NCBI GenBank assembly: GCA_033032865.1
Contig: JAWHQI010000064.1
Location: 7,812,001 to 7,876,000, forward strand
DNA length: 64,000 nt
From: Dactylorhiza incarnata
Taxonomy: Eukaryota; Streptophyta; Magnoliopsida; Asparagales; Orchidaceae
Reading direction: 5' to 3'
Within the stretch, counting starts at the first letter, position 1, and every line of letters starts with the position of its first letter. Of this stretch, positions 41,561-53,919 are shown piece by piece. The notes beneath the pieces were generated by a model. That model was not told where the DNA came from. It saw only the letters and a program-made list of their open reading frames with translations, and made no database searches. A program made the position numbers and the translations under genes.

Positions 41561-42418
41561 TGAATGATGCCCCGTCTCTTTCGGCTCGTGCATCCTCTCT
41601 TCCTGAAGTTCGTGATGAGCTTCGGATCACCACTATTTCTCTTAGTGGGAAGAAGAACTTTGTGGAGTGGGTGCACTCCGTCGTCCATGTTCTTCAGACC
41701 AAAGGCCTCTTGCATTATTTTCTCCATGTTCTCCATGTTCTTCGACAATGTAGAATGAACTGCACTCCCTCTATTCCGACAAGGACAACCTTCAACACCT
41801 GTTTGACATCATTACGGACCTCCAATCTCTCGACTCAGGGGTAAATGAAGACTTAACCTCCTTTGTTGCGCGATCCAAAACTCTAGTCGAGACCTGGATT
41901 CAACATCAGTCTCCAACAGTAGATCTCGCTGCCCAACGTGCTCAAAAAGATGTTGCCATCGTCATGATGATGGCTCGTGTTCCACCTCATCTCCACAACG
42001 TCTGTGCTCAGATCCTTTCTTCTTCCACCATTCTCTCTCTCTCAGATGTTTGTTCCATGCTTTTGAAGGTAACACCACCCCCAGATGCTCTCAGAGCTCT
42101 CTCTCCGGCTCTCCTCCAACACTCGTCTACATCTCACCACGCTCCTCCATCAGCTCGTGGAGCTTGCACCGGCTACCGGGTTAGAGGTCACAACGGCAGC
42201 ACTCATCTCAAGTGTACTCATTGTGGTCTGGATGGTCATCTTGAGGCAACATGATATCGTAAGCATGGTATACCTCCGCCACCACATGCCTCCATTGCAG
42301 TTGATGCGTCTTCCACCACCCACACAAATATTGACGTCTTGCGCACCCAGCTCCAACATCTCCAGGGGTTAATCAGTCGTTCTCCTGACTCTATTGCTTC
42401 TATCTCCAATGAAGGTAT
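41561..42418 (+). pseudogene. Copia B gag
   Basis: UBN2-type gag: EVRDELRITTISLSGKKNFVEWVHSVVHVLQTKGLLHYF. After a shift come ETWIQHQSPTVDLAAQRAQKDVAIVMMMARVPPHLHNVCAQILSSS and a zinc knuckle CTHCGLDGHLEAT-YRKHG, in which the third Cys is replaced by a TGA. It is interrupted at 42418 (SISNEG) by Copia C; the protease follows at 51169. Confidence 0.8.
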
Positions 42419-43593
42419 TGTTGGATCTTACGACGCCCTTAGAGTGGGGTGAATAATGGGTTTACGAATTTTTGAGTAAAACTAAGAGATTTTTAGAGAA
42501 AACGAAACTTTTCAAATTCTGCTGCTAACGCCGGCGTTAGAGTTAACGCTGAGCGTTAGCTCTCCAGAAAATAAAACTGAACAGAAAAATACTAAAGTGA
42601 TTTTACTTATGAAAACTTAAATGAAATAGACTTCCAGAAAACCAGAGATAATAAAAATGAATATTATATTTCAAAGAGATAATTACAAAGATAGAATTTC
42701 AATAATGCTTGAAATTTAAGGCGACAAGGTGAAAATCACTTTTTGTTCCTTCACTGGTCTTTCTCCCAAGAACCGGTTGGCTATAACCTATCTTTCCCAG
42801 ATAAGGCCTCTAGCCTCCCATAGATCTACCTTTGACCTAGTCGCCACACACAAGTCAGCGAATTTTCCCCTAAACCGAACCCGACCTAGTCGTCACACGC
42901 AAGACGGCGAATTCACTATCGTTATAAGAAAATAATGAAAAGATAAAGTAAATTCAGAAATAAAGACTCCCTACATTGAAGTGCTCTGAAGAAGATGGTG
43001 AAGATACGCAATGACCATCGTTAGAGTTGAAGTAAGCGTTCTTCAAATTTGACAGTTGGAAATCTCCTTCTCACTCTTGTTCCTCAATGGCGGTGTTAGG
43101 AGTGCTCTCTGAATTCGGGGATGAAGTGCTCTCTAAGAAGTTTGGAATGAAGGCTTGAGATCAGAACATTTGAACAAAGAAATCACCTCTTTAAATAGGC
43201 ACTGGAGCTAACGCCTGACGTTAGGCTTTAACGCCAGCGTTAGTGATCGTGTACGGTCGTGGCTGAGATCGTGCAACCGTCGAGATTGTGGCAGATTGTG
43301 GATTCAACACGTGCGTTATATCCAACGCTGGCGTTGTCTTTGGCTTCTCGGCCCTATTTCTTCTCCACGTCATTCCCTTCTCGACGTCATCCCATCTCGA
43401 CGATAAGTTAACGCGGGGCGTTAATTTCTAATGCGAGACGTTAGCTCTCTTTTCAGAGAATCGTCACAAAACAACATCTAATTCATAGGGCTATGTACCT
43501 ACAATACTTGCACACTATAAACACAAGCAAGATCAAATACATAGTGTGATTTATTATTCTCAAACTAAGAGATGTGGAACATAAGCTTCAACA
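42419..43593 (-). repeat. Left LTR (3' LTR) of Copia C
   Basis: 1175 bp, TGTTGGATCTTACGAC...GCTTCAACA. It contains a series of imperfect palindromes taacgcc-gcgtta (for example 42528-42540, 43190-43260, 43410-43442). Confidence 0.85.
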
Positions 43594-45050
43594 ATCTCCC
43601 TCTTTTGATAATAACAAATCCACTAATAAGAAATAAACTTTAATTAGAGTAGTGTTTATAGTATATGATAAGCGTGATAAACATGCATACTCCCCCTATA
43701 TGGATACTCCCCTACATGAATGCATTTTCTATTTTACTCCCCCTAAATAATAGATTTCTTTCAATTTATTTCTTCAATTTATTCTCCCCCTTTTGTTATA
43801 ATCAAAAAGAGGTGGGTTAAAGCAGTAACAATATGAAATATTATGCACTATGTATAGATAATAACAACTTTTAAAAATAGTGAGCACCGCGAAAGCAATT
43901 TTGAACATCTTTAAGATTTTGTAAGTACAAAATATAATAATTTAGATATCAAGTGTTAGTTCAAATAAGTAGATGTGTGAATTTAGATACAAAAGTTGCA
44001 ATTACATTTGAAATTGGTATAGAAAGTTAGCAAACAAGATTACAAATATCAAGAAAAGATATGCTTTACAATGTAAATTAATTTGCATTTCAAGTAAACA
44101 TAAACATTGTAAAGATCATGCTTTGATATCTAATGCATTTACTCATGATTCTAGATAATAGTGTAGATAAGCTTTAAGTCTAATTCTCATGAGTGAGTGT
44201 TATAAATGATAATGATGTGTTCAATAAAGGTGTTTTGATAAAATATACAAGTGTATAAATCAAACCACATGAAAGTATGTAATTTAAGAACTTAACTTCA
44301 AATAAACATAAACAACTTTACTTTCACAAATTTCAATGCACATAAAGATTTTTTTTAAGAGAAGTGGTCAAAATTTTGTTTGCACAAAGACACTTTACAA
44401 TTTTTGGTGGAGTTTTCCTTGTCATATATTTTTTTTATTTGATGTTGTTTTTTTGTGACCAAAGACTCCAAATTCACTTGTTTTTGCAAACATATAAATT
44501 TTAATTCTAAATACCACATTTCTCTAATCACAAGTGCATGAAAAAAAAAAAATTTAATGAAAGAATTCAATATTGTGTAGGTAAAGTATTTATGAAATTC
44601 AAAATGATAAGTTCTTATAATACATAATCATGCAAGAATAGGATTTAAAAAACACATGTAAATTAACAAAAAAGGTGCAAGTGAAAAAATCATTATCTAA
44701 GATAAAACTTTACTCATACTTAGAGGCATGTGAAACATTTCTACACAAGTATTCTACAACCCAATTCTTTGCACATTTTAAAGATAATATTCAAGGCATG
44801 ACACAAACAAAACAATGTTTCTAAGAAACTTGAAGGTTAAAATCAAACATTGTAAATAATGTTTAAGCAATAAATATAATCATCCTTGATTGTAAGCGTT
44901 TAGGTATAAATTTTTTTGTTCATCATTTTTGTTAAAGGAAATACAACAAAAATTAAAAAACTTTAAAAACAGAGAAATAAAAACAGAACACTGCATTAAA
45001 ATAATACAAGAAATTAAAAAAAAAAATTGGAGCAAAGAGACTAACCTCAG
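43594..45050 (-). other. AT-rich 3' untranslated region of Copia C
   Basis: No gene or env-like frame is visible over about 1.4 kb. The sequence is strongly A/T-rich with scattered poly(A)/(T) runs. Short frames such as 44355-44570 lack any motif. Confidence 0.6.
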
Positions 45051-45743
45051 GCGTTAGCTTTTGAACGCCAAAACAGAATGACAAATTTTGAGTTTTTGAA
45101 AAATATTTTTCGGGATTGTTTGTAAGATCGATAGTGCTCTTGTTGTCACATTTTAATTCTATGTTATTTAGATAAACACCAAAGTCCTCTAACGTTTGGG
45201 TCATCCATAATACTTGTGCACAGCAACTACCTAGTGCGATATATTCGGCCTCGGTGGTGGGGATGACAACATAATTCTGTTTCCTACTCCACAATGATAC
45301 AAATGAAGGGCCTATAAAATGACACGAGCCACTAGTGCTCTTACGATCTAATAGACATCCCACATAGTCCGAATCAGAGAAACCATATAAAATAAAACAA
45401 TCATTATGAGGATACTATAAGCCTAATCTAGATGTTCCAATTAGATATCTAAAAATACGTTTAACCGTTTTAAATGTGATTCTTTTGAGTTAGCTTGAAA
45501 TCTAGCACATAAATAAACGAAAAACATAATATCGGGTCTAGATGCGCTTAAATATATCAATGATCATATCTTTCCTCTATATAATGTTTGATCAATAGAA
45601 ATACCGGCTTCATCTTTTCCTAATTTTAGTGATGCACTCATTGGTGTATTAGCTTGTTTTAGGTTTTCAAATCCAAATCTTTTAAGAATATCATGAACAT
45701 ATTTAGTTTGACAAATAAAATTACCATCTTATTTTTGTGAGAT
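45051..45743 (-). pseudogene. Copia C RT end and RNase H
   Basis: On the minus strand, after the RT: KYVHDILKRFGFENLKQANTPMSASLKLGKDE, LIYLSASRPDIMF with stops. RNase H then reads CLLDRKSTSGSCHFIGPSFVSLWSRKQNYVVIPTTEAEYIALGSCCAQVLWM and NIELKCDNKSTIDLTNNP. The C-terminal histidine region (HTRTKHIDIRHHF in the family) is missing or scrambled after NPEKYFSKTQNLSF. Confidence 0.75.
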
Positions 45744-46658
45744 TTAAAATCCTTGAAAATAAGTGAGTTCTCCTGTCAAGCTCATTTCAAATTCATTTTC
45801 CATCACTAAAACTACTTCGTTGTATAACTCTTCATTAGTGGCTCCAAAAATAATATTATCAGCATAAATTTGCAACATAATCAAATCATTATTTACATGT
45901 TTAATGAAGAGTGTATTATTCGCATTTCCCATTTTATAATCGTGTTTTATTAAAAATAATGTTAATCTATCATACCAAGCACGTGACGCTAGTTTCAAAC
46001 CATAAAGCGCTTTTTCTAACTTATACACATGATTAGAAAATTTTTCAGTAACAAATCCGGCTGGTTGTTCTACAAGAACTTCTTATTTTATAATATCGTT
46101 TAAAAATGCACTTTTAACGTCCATTTGGAATAATTTAAATCTTTTAAAACTCGCAAATGCAAGAAATATCCTAATTGATTCTAGACGAGCAACGAGTGCA
46201 AAAGTTTCATCAAAATCTACCCCTTCGATTTGTGAATATCCTTGTGCAACTATTCTAGCTTTATTCTTTGTAATCCTAGAGTCACCATCTAGTTTATTTT
46301 TAAAAATCCATTTGACACCTATAACCGGATGATTATATGACATCTCTACTAAATTCCAAATCTTATTACATACAAATTGATTTAATTCATCATTCATAGC
46401 TAAAAACCAAAATTCTTCATTTAAAGTGGTTGAAATGTTTTTCGGTTCTATTTCGGATGCAAAACAAAGGTTTGAAAAAGACTCATGTAAAGAAGAATGA
46501 GTACTTACCCTTTTTGATGGTTCTCCTATAACAAACTCCGTTGGATGATCCTTTGAAAATTGTAGCACTCTTGGAGGAACATATTCCACCTGTTCTTTTT
46601 CTTTCTCCTCCTTTTCTTCTTCTTTTTCTCCAAGCTTTTCATCATCCTCATTCTCCAA
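45744..46658 (-). pseudogene. Copia C reverse transcriptase
   Basis: Two frames cover most of the RT. The first (46658-46083) has LNEEFWFLAMNDELNQFVCNKIWNLVE, GVKWIFKNKLDGDSRITKNKARIVAQGYSQIEGVDFDETFALVARLESIR and LFQMDVKSAFLNDIIK. The second (46028-45744) has YKLEKALYGLKLASRAWYDRL and LQIYADNIIFGATNEELYNEV. The catalytic pair YVDD reads YADN, so the second Asp is lost. Confidence 0.8.
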
Positions 46659-47603
46659 ATGGGGTAGAGGTTCGTCTTCGTTCCCTGTACGATTAATATC
46701 TACACAAAGAACAAACTAATCAAATCTTACATGATTAGACTCTTCAACTATTTTAGTTCTTTTATTATAAATTCTATAAGCTTTACTAGTTGAAGAGTAC
46801 CCAATGAAAATCCCCTCATCACATTTTTCATCAAATTTTTCTAATGCATCTCTAGTGTTTAATATAAAACATTTGCATCCAAAAACATGAAAATACGATA
46901 CATTATGTTTCTTTTTAAAATAAAGCTCATAAGATGTTAATTTTTAAATAGGACGAATCATGACACGATTTATAATATAACATGAAGTATTAACAGTTTC
47001 GGCCCAAAGTGATTTAGGCAACCCATATTCACAAAGCATAGTGCGTGCTAGCTCTTGAAGGGTTTTATTTTTCCTCTCCACTACACCATTTTATTGTGGG
47101 GTGCGTGGAGCGGAAAATTCATGTTTAATTCCTAAATCATTACGAAAAGAAGAAAATTTATCAATTTTAAAATCTCCATGATCCGAGTGTATACATTAAA
47201 TTTTTAAATCAAGATCGTTTTGAATACGAATGCATAGTTTAGTAAATTCAAGAAATGCATCGGATTTGGAAGATATAAATAAAGTCTAACAAAATCTAGA
47301 ATAATCAACAATTATTACAAAAGTATATTTTCTACCTCCTAGACTAGAAGTGTTAACCGGTCCAAATAAATCCATATGAATTAATTGAAGAGATCTAGTA
47401 GTATAAATTATATTTTTGCTTTTAAAAGTTTTTTTTGTAAACTTTCCTTTTTGGCAAAGCATACAAAGAGAAGATAAATTACCATTATGCATAGATAAAC
47501 CCTTAATTAATTTATCTTTTGATAATTTTAAAATAAGCTTGGTGCTAGATTGACCAAGACGCTTATGCCAAAGTTCTAATTCGTCATTTTTAAAATAAAG
47601 CAT
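46659..47603 (-). pseudogene. Copia C integrase
   Basis: From the right: LWHKRLGQSSTKLILKLSKDKLIKGL (GAG-pre-integrase), CMLCQKGKFTKKTFKSKN (zinc finger end), LQLIHMDLFGPVNTSSLGGRKYTFVIIVDYSRFC (first catalytic Asp) then a stop. The remainder toward 46690 shows integrase pieces in several frames, among them an NGVVERKN-like and a PLRMLWAETVNTSCY-like block. Many breaks are present. Confidence 0.75.
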
Positions 47604-47690
47604 TTTAAAGACGATTGTGAAAGATCATTAAAGACAATCATATAAACATTATGCATTCTAGGAGCGGTGAGTACGACATTATTTGTTTCA

Positions 47691-47966
47691 CTATTTATGA
47701 TTTTGCAAAGATTGTAGATGATTCAAATAAAACATTTTAACTTTATCACATAATTGACTAGTTGAGATTAAATTATGTTTCAAGCCATCTACAAATAAAA
47801 CATTAGAGATTGAGAAAGAATCGTTACCCACTATGCTGATGCTCATGATCCTTCCTTTTCCGTTATCTCCAAATGTCACCAACCTTCCTTTCTTCATCTC
47901 AAGACTAAGGAACTTTGCTTTGTTGCCCGTCATGTGTATGGAGCATCTCGAGTCCAAATACCACAC
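47691..47966 (-). pseudogene. Copia C protease
   Basis: MWYLDSRCSIHMTGNKAKFLSLE carries the active site as DSR in place of DSG. It is followed by VTFGDNGKGRIMSISIVGNDSFSISNVLFVDGLKHNLISTSQLCDK, the usual second half. The frame is open over 91 codons. Confidence 0.8.
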
Positions 47967-48101
47967 GTCCTTTTTGTCCTTAGCCTGCCAACATACCTAA
48001 AAAGGAGATGAGAGTAAAGATCCGAATACCCAAGAGGTTCCTCCCATAATATAAGTGGAAGTCTTAGGCACCCAGATTTGTTTTATAGCACTATAACACT
48101 T

Positions 48102-48866
48102 CTACCTACATGAGTTCGAGGTGTGTCTAAATTTATGACATTTGACACACGATATAAAAGGGGATGAGACCCTTTTCGATGTTTTGGATAAACTCTTGTA
48201 GGAAGATGAGGTAACATTTGAATTATGAAATGATTTTTTATTAAAAGAAATAAAATTTCTGGATTTATTGCTAACGCCAGCGGTAAGAGTTACCGCTGGG
48301 TGATAACTCCCAGTAACATATCCAAAGCCATATTTGGCACTTCCATGACATCGGTTGGCCAAGATCATGTCGAGAGACCTTTGCTCAACTCTGAATTTTT
48401 TAATAGTCATATTTAGATCATGAATTCGGGCTTTAAGAGCGGTGTTTTCCGTTACTAACATAACGCACCGATTTGCAAAAGATTTATTTCCTTCTTCTAT
48501 TTGAGAACGAGAGGTTTTTAAACTTCTTTCCAACTCCCCATTTTCTTTAGTAAGAAATTTAATAGTAGAGTGAGATTTAAAAAGAGCTTCTTCAAGTTCT
48601 TTCACTCTTGTCATGCAGTGATTACACTCTTGGCAAGATACATTCTCTTTCCTAAATAGTTTAGATAATTTTTTGTTTTCTTTTAACAAAAGTTTATTTT
48701 CAGAATTTAGAATATGAATATCTTTTAAACTTTTATCAAAAAATTTGCATGTTTGTAAATACTCAATATATAAACCATCATAAGTAGTAGGAAGAGTTAC
48801 CTCAGTGTCACTTTGGACACTGATTTCATCATCGGATAGTGTGTTGCTCTTTGTCATGAGGCACAC
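48102..48866 (-). pseudogene. Copia C gag C-terminal coiled-coil part
   Basis: A 254-codon frame with a long heptad-rich stretch: YDGLYIEYLQTCKFFDKSLKDIHIL, NKLLLKENKKLSKLF, KELEEALFKSHSTIKFLTKENGELERSL, ENTALKARIHDLNMTIKKF. It ends with a second zinc knuckle-like CVKCHKFRHTSNSC. It follows the frame 48921-49799 with a stop in between. Confidence 0.7.
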
Positions 48867-48920
48867 GTTGGCTTCTTCACTGCTGGAGGATGGACTGCTT
48901 GATTCGTCAGAGGAGTCATC

Positions 48921-49935
48921 CTAAGTAACCGCCTTTAGGACCTTCTTCTTCTCTTTTCCCTTGTGCCGCTTTTCTTTATGCTCTTTCAGATATTTCGGGC
49001 ACTGACTCCGGATGTGCACGGTCTTTCTACAATGGTAGCTCTCCGGTGGTGGTCGCTCATCATCGTCCTCGTCGCTACCTTTTCCTTTCTTCGATGTGGA
49101 TCCCTTCTTGATGAAATATTTCCGGAAGGTGTTTCTCCTTTCCGGATTCTTCATGAGCCTTTTGAACTTCTTCACAAAAAGGCTCTCTTCGTCCTCTTCA
49201 TCATCATCTTCGTCGCCCTCCTTCTTTGACTTTAATGCCAAAGCCTTCTTCTTTGACTCCATGTTGTACTCTTGTTGTTGAATTTTGAGTTCAACCTCAT
49301 GGGTCTTGAGGTTCCCAATGAGGCTCTCAAGTTGGAGCTTCTTCAGATCGTGCGACTCTGAGATAGCCGTCACCTTTGGATTGAACTTTGGAGGGATAGA
49401 CCTTAGAATTTTTCTCACCAAGTCGCTGTTGGATAACACATTTCCAAGTACTTTTGAGTCGTTGACGATCTTGGTGAACCTTGTATACATTGAATCTACG
49501 TCTTCATCTGCCTCCATCCGAAATTTCTCGTATTCGGATTCAAGTTGGAAGAGCTTTGAATCCTTGACCTGCGAAGTACCTTCATGAGTAATTTCTAATA
49601 AATTCCATTTGTCATAAGCAGTTTCGCAAACACAAGTTCTATTTAATTCCGTTCTATCCAAAGCACAAAATAAAGCATTCATAGCTTTAGCGTTATTCTT
49701 ACATCTCAACTTATCATTATCATCCCATCTATCTCTAGGTTTTTCCATAATAACTTCTCCAACAACAAATGTTGGTGGAGAGTAGCAAACTTCTACCATG
49801 CCTCAAACGTCATTATCTAAGGCAGTTAAAAAACAACGCATTCTTATTTTCCAATAATTATAATCAGTACTAGTAAATAGTGGAGGTCTACTAATCCCTT
49901 GACTCTCAAAGAAAGCATGATCATGATGCGCCAAA
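48921..49935 (-). pseudogene. Copia C gag N-terminal part
   Basis: The 292-codon frame 49799-48921 is gag: RDRWDDNDKLRCKNNAKAMNALFCAL, YDKWNLLEITHEGTSQVKDSKLF, FRMEADEDVDSMYTRFTKIVNDSKVLG and LVRKILRSIPPKFNPKVTAI. Then come a KKEGDEDDDEEDEESLFVKKF acidic part and a zinc knuckle YHCRKTVHIRSQCPK, in which the first Cys is Tyr-shifted and lost. Reading continues upstream to about 49935 as SRPPLFTSTDYNYWKIRMRCFL with one TGA at about 49803, so the true start is nearer the primer site at 49970. Confidence 0.8.
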
Positions 49936-49969
49936 ATTCCCGGTTGTGAAACCGTTTTAGAATAACCTC

Positions 49970-49980
49970 CTCTGATACCA
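49970..49980 (-). other. Primer-binding site of Copia C
   Basis: ctctgatacca is the complement of TGGTATCAGAG, two bases from the right LTR. Confidence 0.8.
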
Positions 49981-49982
49981 TT

Positions 49983-51163
49983 TGATGGATCTTATGACGC
50001 CTTTAGAGTGAGGTGAATAAGGGGTTTATTTTTGAGTAAAACTTAGAGATTTTTAGAGAAAATGAAACTTTTCAGATTCTGTTGCTAACGCCGACGTTAG
50101 AGTTAACGTTGGACGCCTGGGCGTTAGCTCTTCAGAAAATAAAACTGAACAGAAAAATACTAAAGTGATTTTACTTATGAAAACTTAAATGAAATACACT
50201 TCCAGAAATTCATAGATAATAAAAATGAATATTATATTTCAAAGAGACAATTACAAAGATAGAATTTCAATAACGCTTGAAATTTAAGGCGACAAGGTAA
50301 AAATCACTTTTTGTTCCTTCACAGGTCCTTCTCCCAAGGACCAGTTGACTATAGCCTATCTTTCCCAGATAAGGCCTCTAGCCTCCCCCTAGATCTACCT
50401 TTGACCTAGTCGCCACGCACAAGTCGGCGAATTTCCCCATAAATCGAACCCGGCCTAATCGCCACATGCAAGACGGCGAATTCACTATCGTTACAAGAAA
50501 ATAATGAAAAGATAAAGTAAATTCAGAAATAAAGACTCCCTATATAGAAGAGCTCTGATGGAGATGTTGAAGACACACAATGACCATCGTCGGAGTTGAA
50601 GCAAGCGCCCTTCTTCAAGTTTGACCGTTGGAAATCTCCTTCACTCTTGTTCCTTAATGGTGGTGTTAGGGGTGCTCTCTGAATTCGGGGATGAAATGTT
50701 CTCTCAGAAGTTTGGAATGAAAGCTTGAGATCAAAACATTTGAACAACGAAATCAGCTCTTTAAATAGGCACGGGAGCTAACGCCCGACGTTAGGCTTTA
50801 ACGCCAGCGTTAGTGATCGTGTACTGTCGTGGCTGAGATCGTGCAACCGTCGAGATCGTGGCAGATCATGGACTCAATGCGTGCGTTAGCTCCAACGCTG
50901 GCGTTGTCTCTTGCTTCTCGATGTTATTTCTTCTCCACGTCATTCCCTTCTCGACGTCATCCCATCTCGACGATAAGTTAACACGGTGCGTTAACTTTTA
51001 ACGCGGGGCGTTAGCTCTCTTTTCAGAGAATCGTCACAAAACGACATCCAATTCATAGGGATATATACCTATAGTACCTGCACACTATAAACACAAGCAA
51101 AATCAAATACATAGTGTGATTTGTTATTCTCAAACTAAGATATGTGGAACACAAGCTCCAACA
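49983..51163 (-). repeat. Right LTR (5' LTR) of Copia C
   Basis: 1181 bp, TGATGGATCTTATGAC...GCTCCAACA, closely matching 42419-43593. It includes the taacgcc-gcgtta palindromes and one extra copy near 50109. Confidence 0.85.
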
Positions 51164-51168
51164 GGTAT

Positions 51169-52160
51169 CTCGTGCCTCTCCCATAATCCAAATTGGATTG
51201 TGGACTCCGGTGCCACACACCATATTACTCCATAGAAACCGCCTCAATACTTGGACTTTGCGCATCCCAAGTTTATCACGGTGGTCAATGGTGACACCAC
51301 ACCTGTTTCCGGTTCTGCTGATATGCCTCTCACTTTATCTATCTCTCTTCGCTCGGTACTTCATGTTCTGGGCTCTCCTTTCAATCTTCTTTCTATTAGT
51401 CGTCTTACTCAAGACCTTGACTGCTCTGTAACATTCTCCTTTTCTTCTTTTGTTGTGCAGGATCGACGGACGCAGAATATCATTTGTAACGGACGACTGT
51501 CCAATGAGCTCTACATTCTGGACGTTTCTCTCACAGTACTCTCCTCCGTTACCTATGTTGAGTGCACCGACGTCTTGGGCTCCTCCCCAATTCTCAAGAA
51601 AGCTCTTCCCGATCTCTCCCTTAATGACTTTACCTGCGAGTCGTGTATCTTCGACAAACAACATCGTTCTTCTTTTCTCCCTCATTGTACTCGGAGCAAT
51701 GCTCCTTTTGATTTACGACATTATGATATTTGGGTCCTTTATAAAACAACTAGGTATCTGGTTATCGTTATTTTCTTGCATTCATTGTGATTATTCTCGC
51801 ATGACCTGGTTGTGCTTACTTTACGATCGTTCTGATCTAACACGTGTGTTTCGTGCCTTTATTGCTGAGACTCGTACCAGTTTTCTAGCATAATTAAAAC
51901 AATTCAGACCGACAATGCACGTGAGTATACTATCCATACGTTTAGTAATCTCTGTACTGAGTTCGGGATCATCCACCAAACCTCCTGTGCTTATACCCCT
52001 CAACAAAATGGTGTCATTGAGCGCAAGAATCATCACCTTACTGAGGTCGCTCGCTCACTTATGTTTCAAATGTAGGTTCTCAAGCTTTATTGACATTTTG
52101 CGGTTTCTATAGCTTGCTATCTCATCAATCGCATACCCTCAATTCTCAACTATGAGACTC
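51169..52160 (+). pseudogene. Copia B protease and integrase
   Basis: Protease: NWIVDSGATHHITP (DSG intact, about 51190-51235), then VVNGDTTPVSGSADMPLTLS and VLHVLGSPFNLLSISRLTQDLDC. GAG-pre-integrase: ILKKALPDLSLNDFTCESCIFDKQHRSSF. Integrase core pieces, in changing frames: DYSRMTWLCLLYDRSD, then an IKTIQTDNAREY-like block around 51897-51930, TSCAYTPQQNGVIERKNHHLTEVAR-like. Several stops and shifts occur. Confidence 0.8.
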
Positions 52161-53100
52161 CCTTTAGTCTTTTCTTTCCCTCCACACCCCCCTTTTCAGT
52201 CTTGCCTCGCATTTTCGGCTGCACCTGCTATGTTCACTACCTTGGTCCCTCCACATACAAGCTTGCACCTCGTGCCACCAAATATATCTCCGTTGGATAC
52301 TCTCAGACTCAGAAAAGATATGTCTGTTATTCTCTCGTCGATCGTAAGGTGTTTACATCTATAGATGTGACCTTCCTCGAAAACCAGTCTTTTCATTCTT
52401 TCCCTACGGCTCCTCCAACACCTCTTACCCTTCCGCTCCCTACCGTCCCTATTACTTCTCAACACCCACCACTTCTACCAACCCCAACTACCATACCCTC
52501 CAAACCACCTCTCCTTCGTGTGTACACCCGTCGCCAACCTCGTTCCGATGCTCTACGACAGTCACCCTCTAATGATATCACACGGTCTGAAGATCTGCCA
52601 CCAGTGTCTAGTGCTCACCCCTTGGCCATTTATGTGTCCTTGCATCGCCTCTCTTCGGTGCTTCAAAACTTTGCGACCTCTTTATCTTCTATTTCCACTC
52701 CTAACTCTCTGCAGGAGGCTCTTCAGCATCCGGGGTGGCGGGCGGCCATGGATGTGGAAATGGCTACTCTTTGGGCAAATCAGACTTGGGACCTTGACCC
52801 CCTCCCTCCTGGCCAGACTTGTGTGGGATGCAAGTGAGCCTTCGCCATTAAACATGGTCCGGACTGGATGGTTCAACGTCTAAAAGCTCGACTTGTGGCC
52901 CATGGGTTTACTCAGCAACACAATCTCGATTATGACGAGACCTTCTCACCAATCACAAAATTAGATATTGTTCGTCCAACAGGCATAGCGATTCTCTTGG
53001 TTTATGTTGATGATATTTTGATAACGGGTGATGATCTCAAATGAATACACATGATCAAGCAGCATTTGGCCTCTGCTTTCTAAATTAAAGATCTGTGAAG
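52161..53100 (+). pseudogene. Copia B integrase end and reverse transcriptase with internal deletion
   Basis: RIFGCTCYVHYLGPSTYKLAPRATKYISVGYSQTQKRYVCYSLVDRKVFTSIDVTFLE is the integrase C-terminal part. A proline-rich linker follows. RT: LQEALQHPGWRAAMDVEMATLWANQTWDL, QRLKARLVAHGFTQQHNLDYDETFSPITKLDIVR, then abruptly ILLVYVDDILITGDDLK. About 100 residues of the palm are missing between IVR and the YVDD motif. Confidence 0.8.
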
Positions 53101-53919
53101 TCTTCGGTACTTCCTTGGCCTCGCCTGGCGTCCTGATAGCCTTTTCCTATCTCAACGAAGCACTGTCTTGACCTTCTTCATGATCCTGGCTACTCTGGAT
53201 GCAAGCCTGCTGACACACATATTGATGTCAATCACAAGCTCTGCTCCATGTCTCTGACTCTGACCTGCTCGTTCCTAATCCAGAGTATTATCGTTGTCTT
53301 GTAGGGAAGCTGATTTATCTTACAGTTACAAGACCTGATATATCATTTGTCGTTGGAGTTGGCAGTCGATTCATGCATTCTCCACAAATTTCTCACCTCC
53401 AGACAGTTGAGCGCATCCTTCGATATCTAAAGATTGCTCTTGTACAAGGGCTTGTATACAAGCCTTCTTATCTCTTGTTGCCTACTCTGATGCTGACTAC
53501 ACTGGATCTCTGGATGATCGTCGTTCCACAAGTGAATATTGTACATACTTTAGTGGACACCTTATCACCTGGCGCAACAAGAAGCAGCCCATGGTTGAAC
53601 ACTCATCTGCTGAAGCTGAGTATCGTTCAATGGCCTCTGTAGTATCAGAGCTTACATGGCTGGAAAGCCTCCTGAGTGATCTGGGTGTCAAACTCTCCTC
53701 TCCAGCTACTCTCTTTTGCGACAGTCAAGCTGCTATCCATATTGCCAAGAATCCCATATTCCATGAACGCACCAAACACATCAAAGTTGATTTTCACTTC
53801 ATTCGGGAGAAGGTTCAACTGAAGAAATTGGAGTTGAAACATGTTCCTGTTGTTAGGCAAATTGCTGACATCCTTACTAAGGCCTTACCGCTTGGTGCCT
53901 ACGATATGTATGTTCTAGC
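53101..53919 (+). pseudogene. Copia B RT end and RNase H
   Basis: LRYFLGLAW, then broken frames with a KLIYLTVTRPDISFVVGVGSRFMHSP-like block. RNase H: YSDADYTGSLDDRRSTSEYCTYF-like, HSSAEAEYRSMASVVSELTWLESLLSDL, LFCDSQAAIHIAKNPIFHERTKHIKVDFHFIREKVQLKKLEL and VRQIADILTKALPL. It ends at the hAT-like insertion; the last bases before the polypurine tract resume at 54905. Confidence 0.85.

Larger units (their letters stand above)
42419..51163 (-). mobile_element. Copia element C (SIRE-like), minus strand, in Copia B
   Basis: LTRs are at 42419-43593 and 49983-51163, with a perfect ggtat duplication at 42414-42418 and 51164-51168. The complement of the primer site, ctctgatacca (49970-49980), adjoins the right LTR, and a complemented polypurine tract atctccctcttttgat adjoins the left LTR. 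Minus-strand order: gag with a large coiled coil, protease, integrase, RT, RNase H, then 1.4 kb of AT-rich sequence with no gene. RT signature IIFGATNEELY and gag layout suggest the SIRE/Maximus branch. No env-like ORF is seen. Several catalytic residues are changed. Confidence 0.85.

Noticed and set aside
44355..45050. Candidate env-like ORF downstream of Copia C pol
   Set aside because: Only short AT-rich frames, no signal peptide or membrane segment, no similarity recognised.
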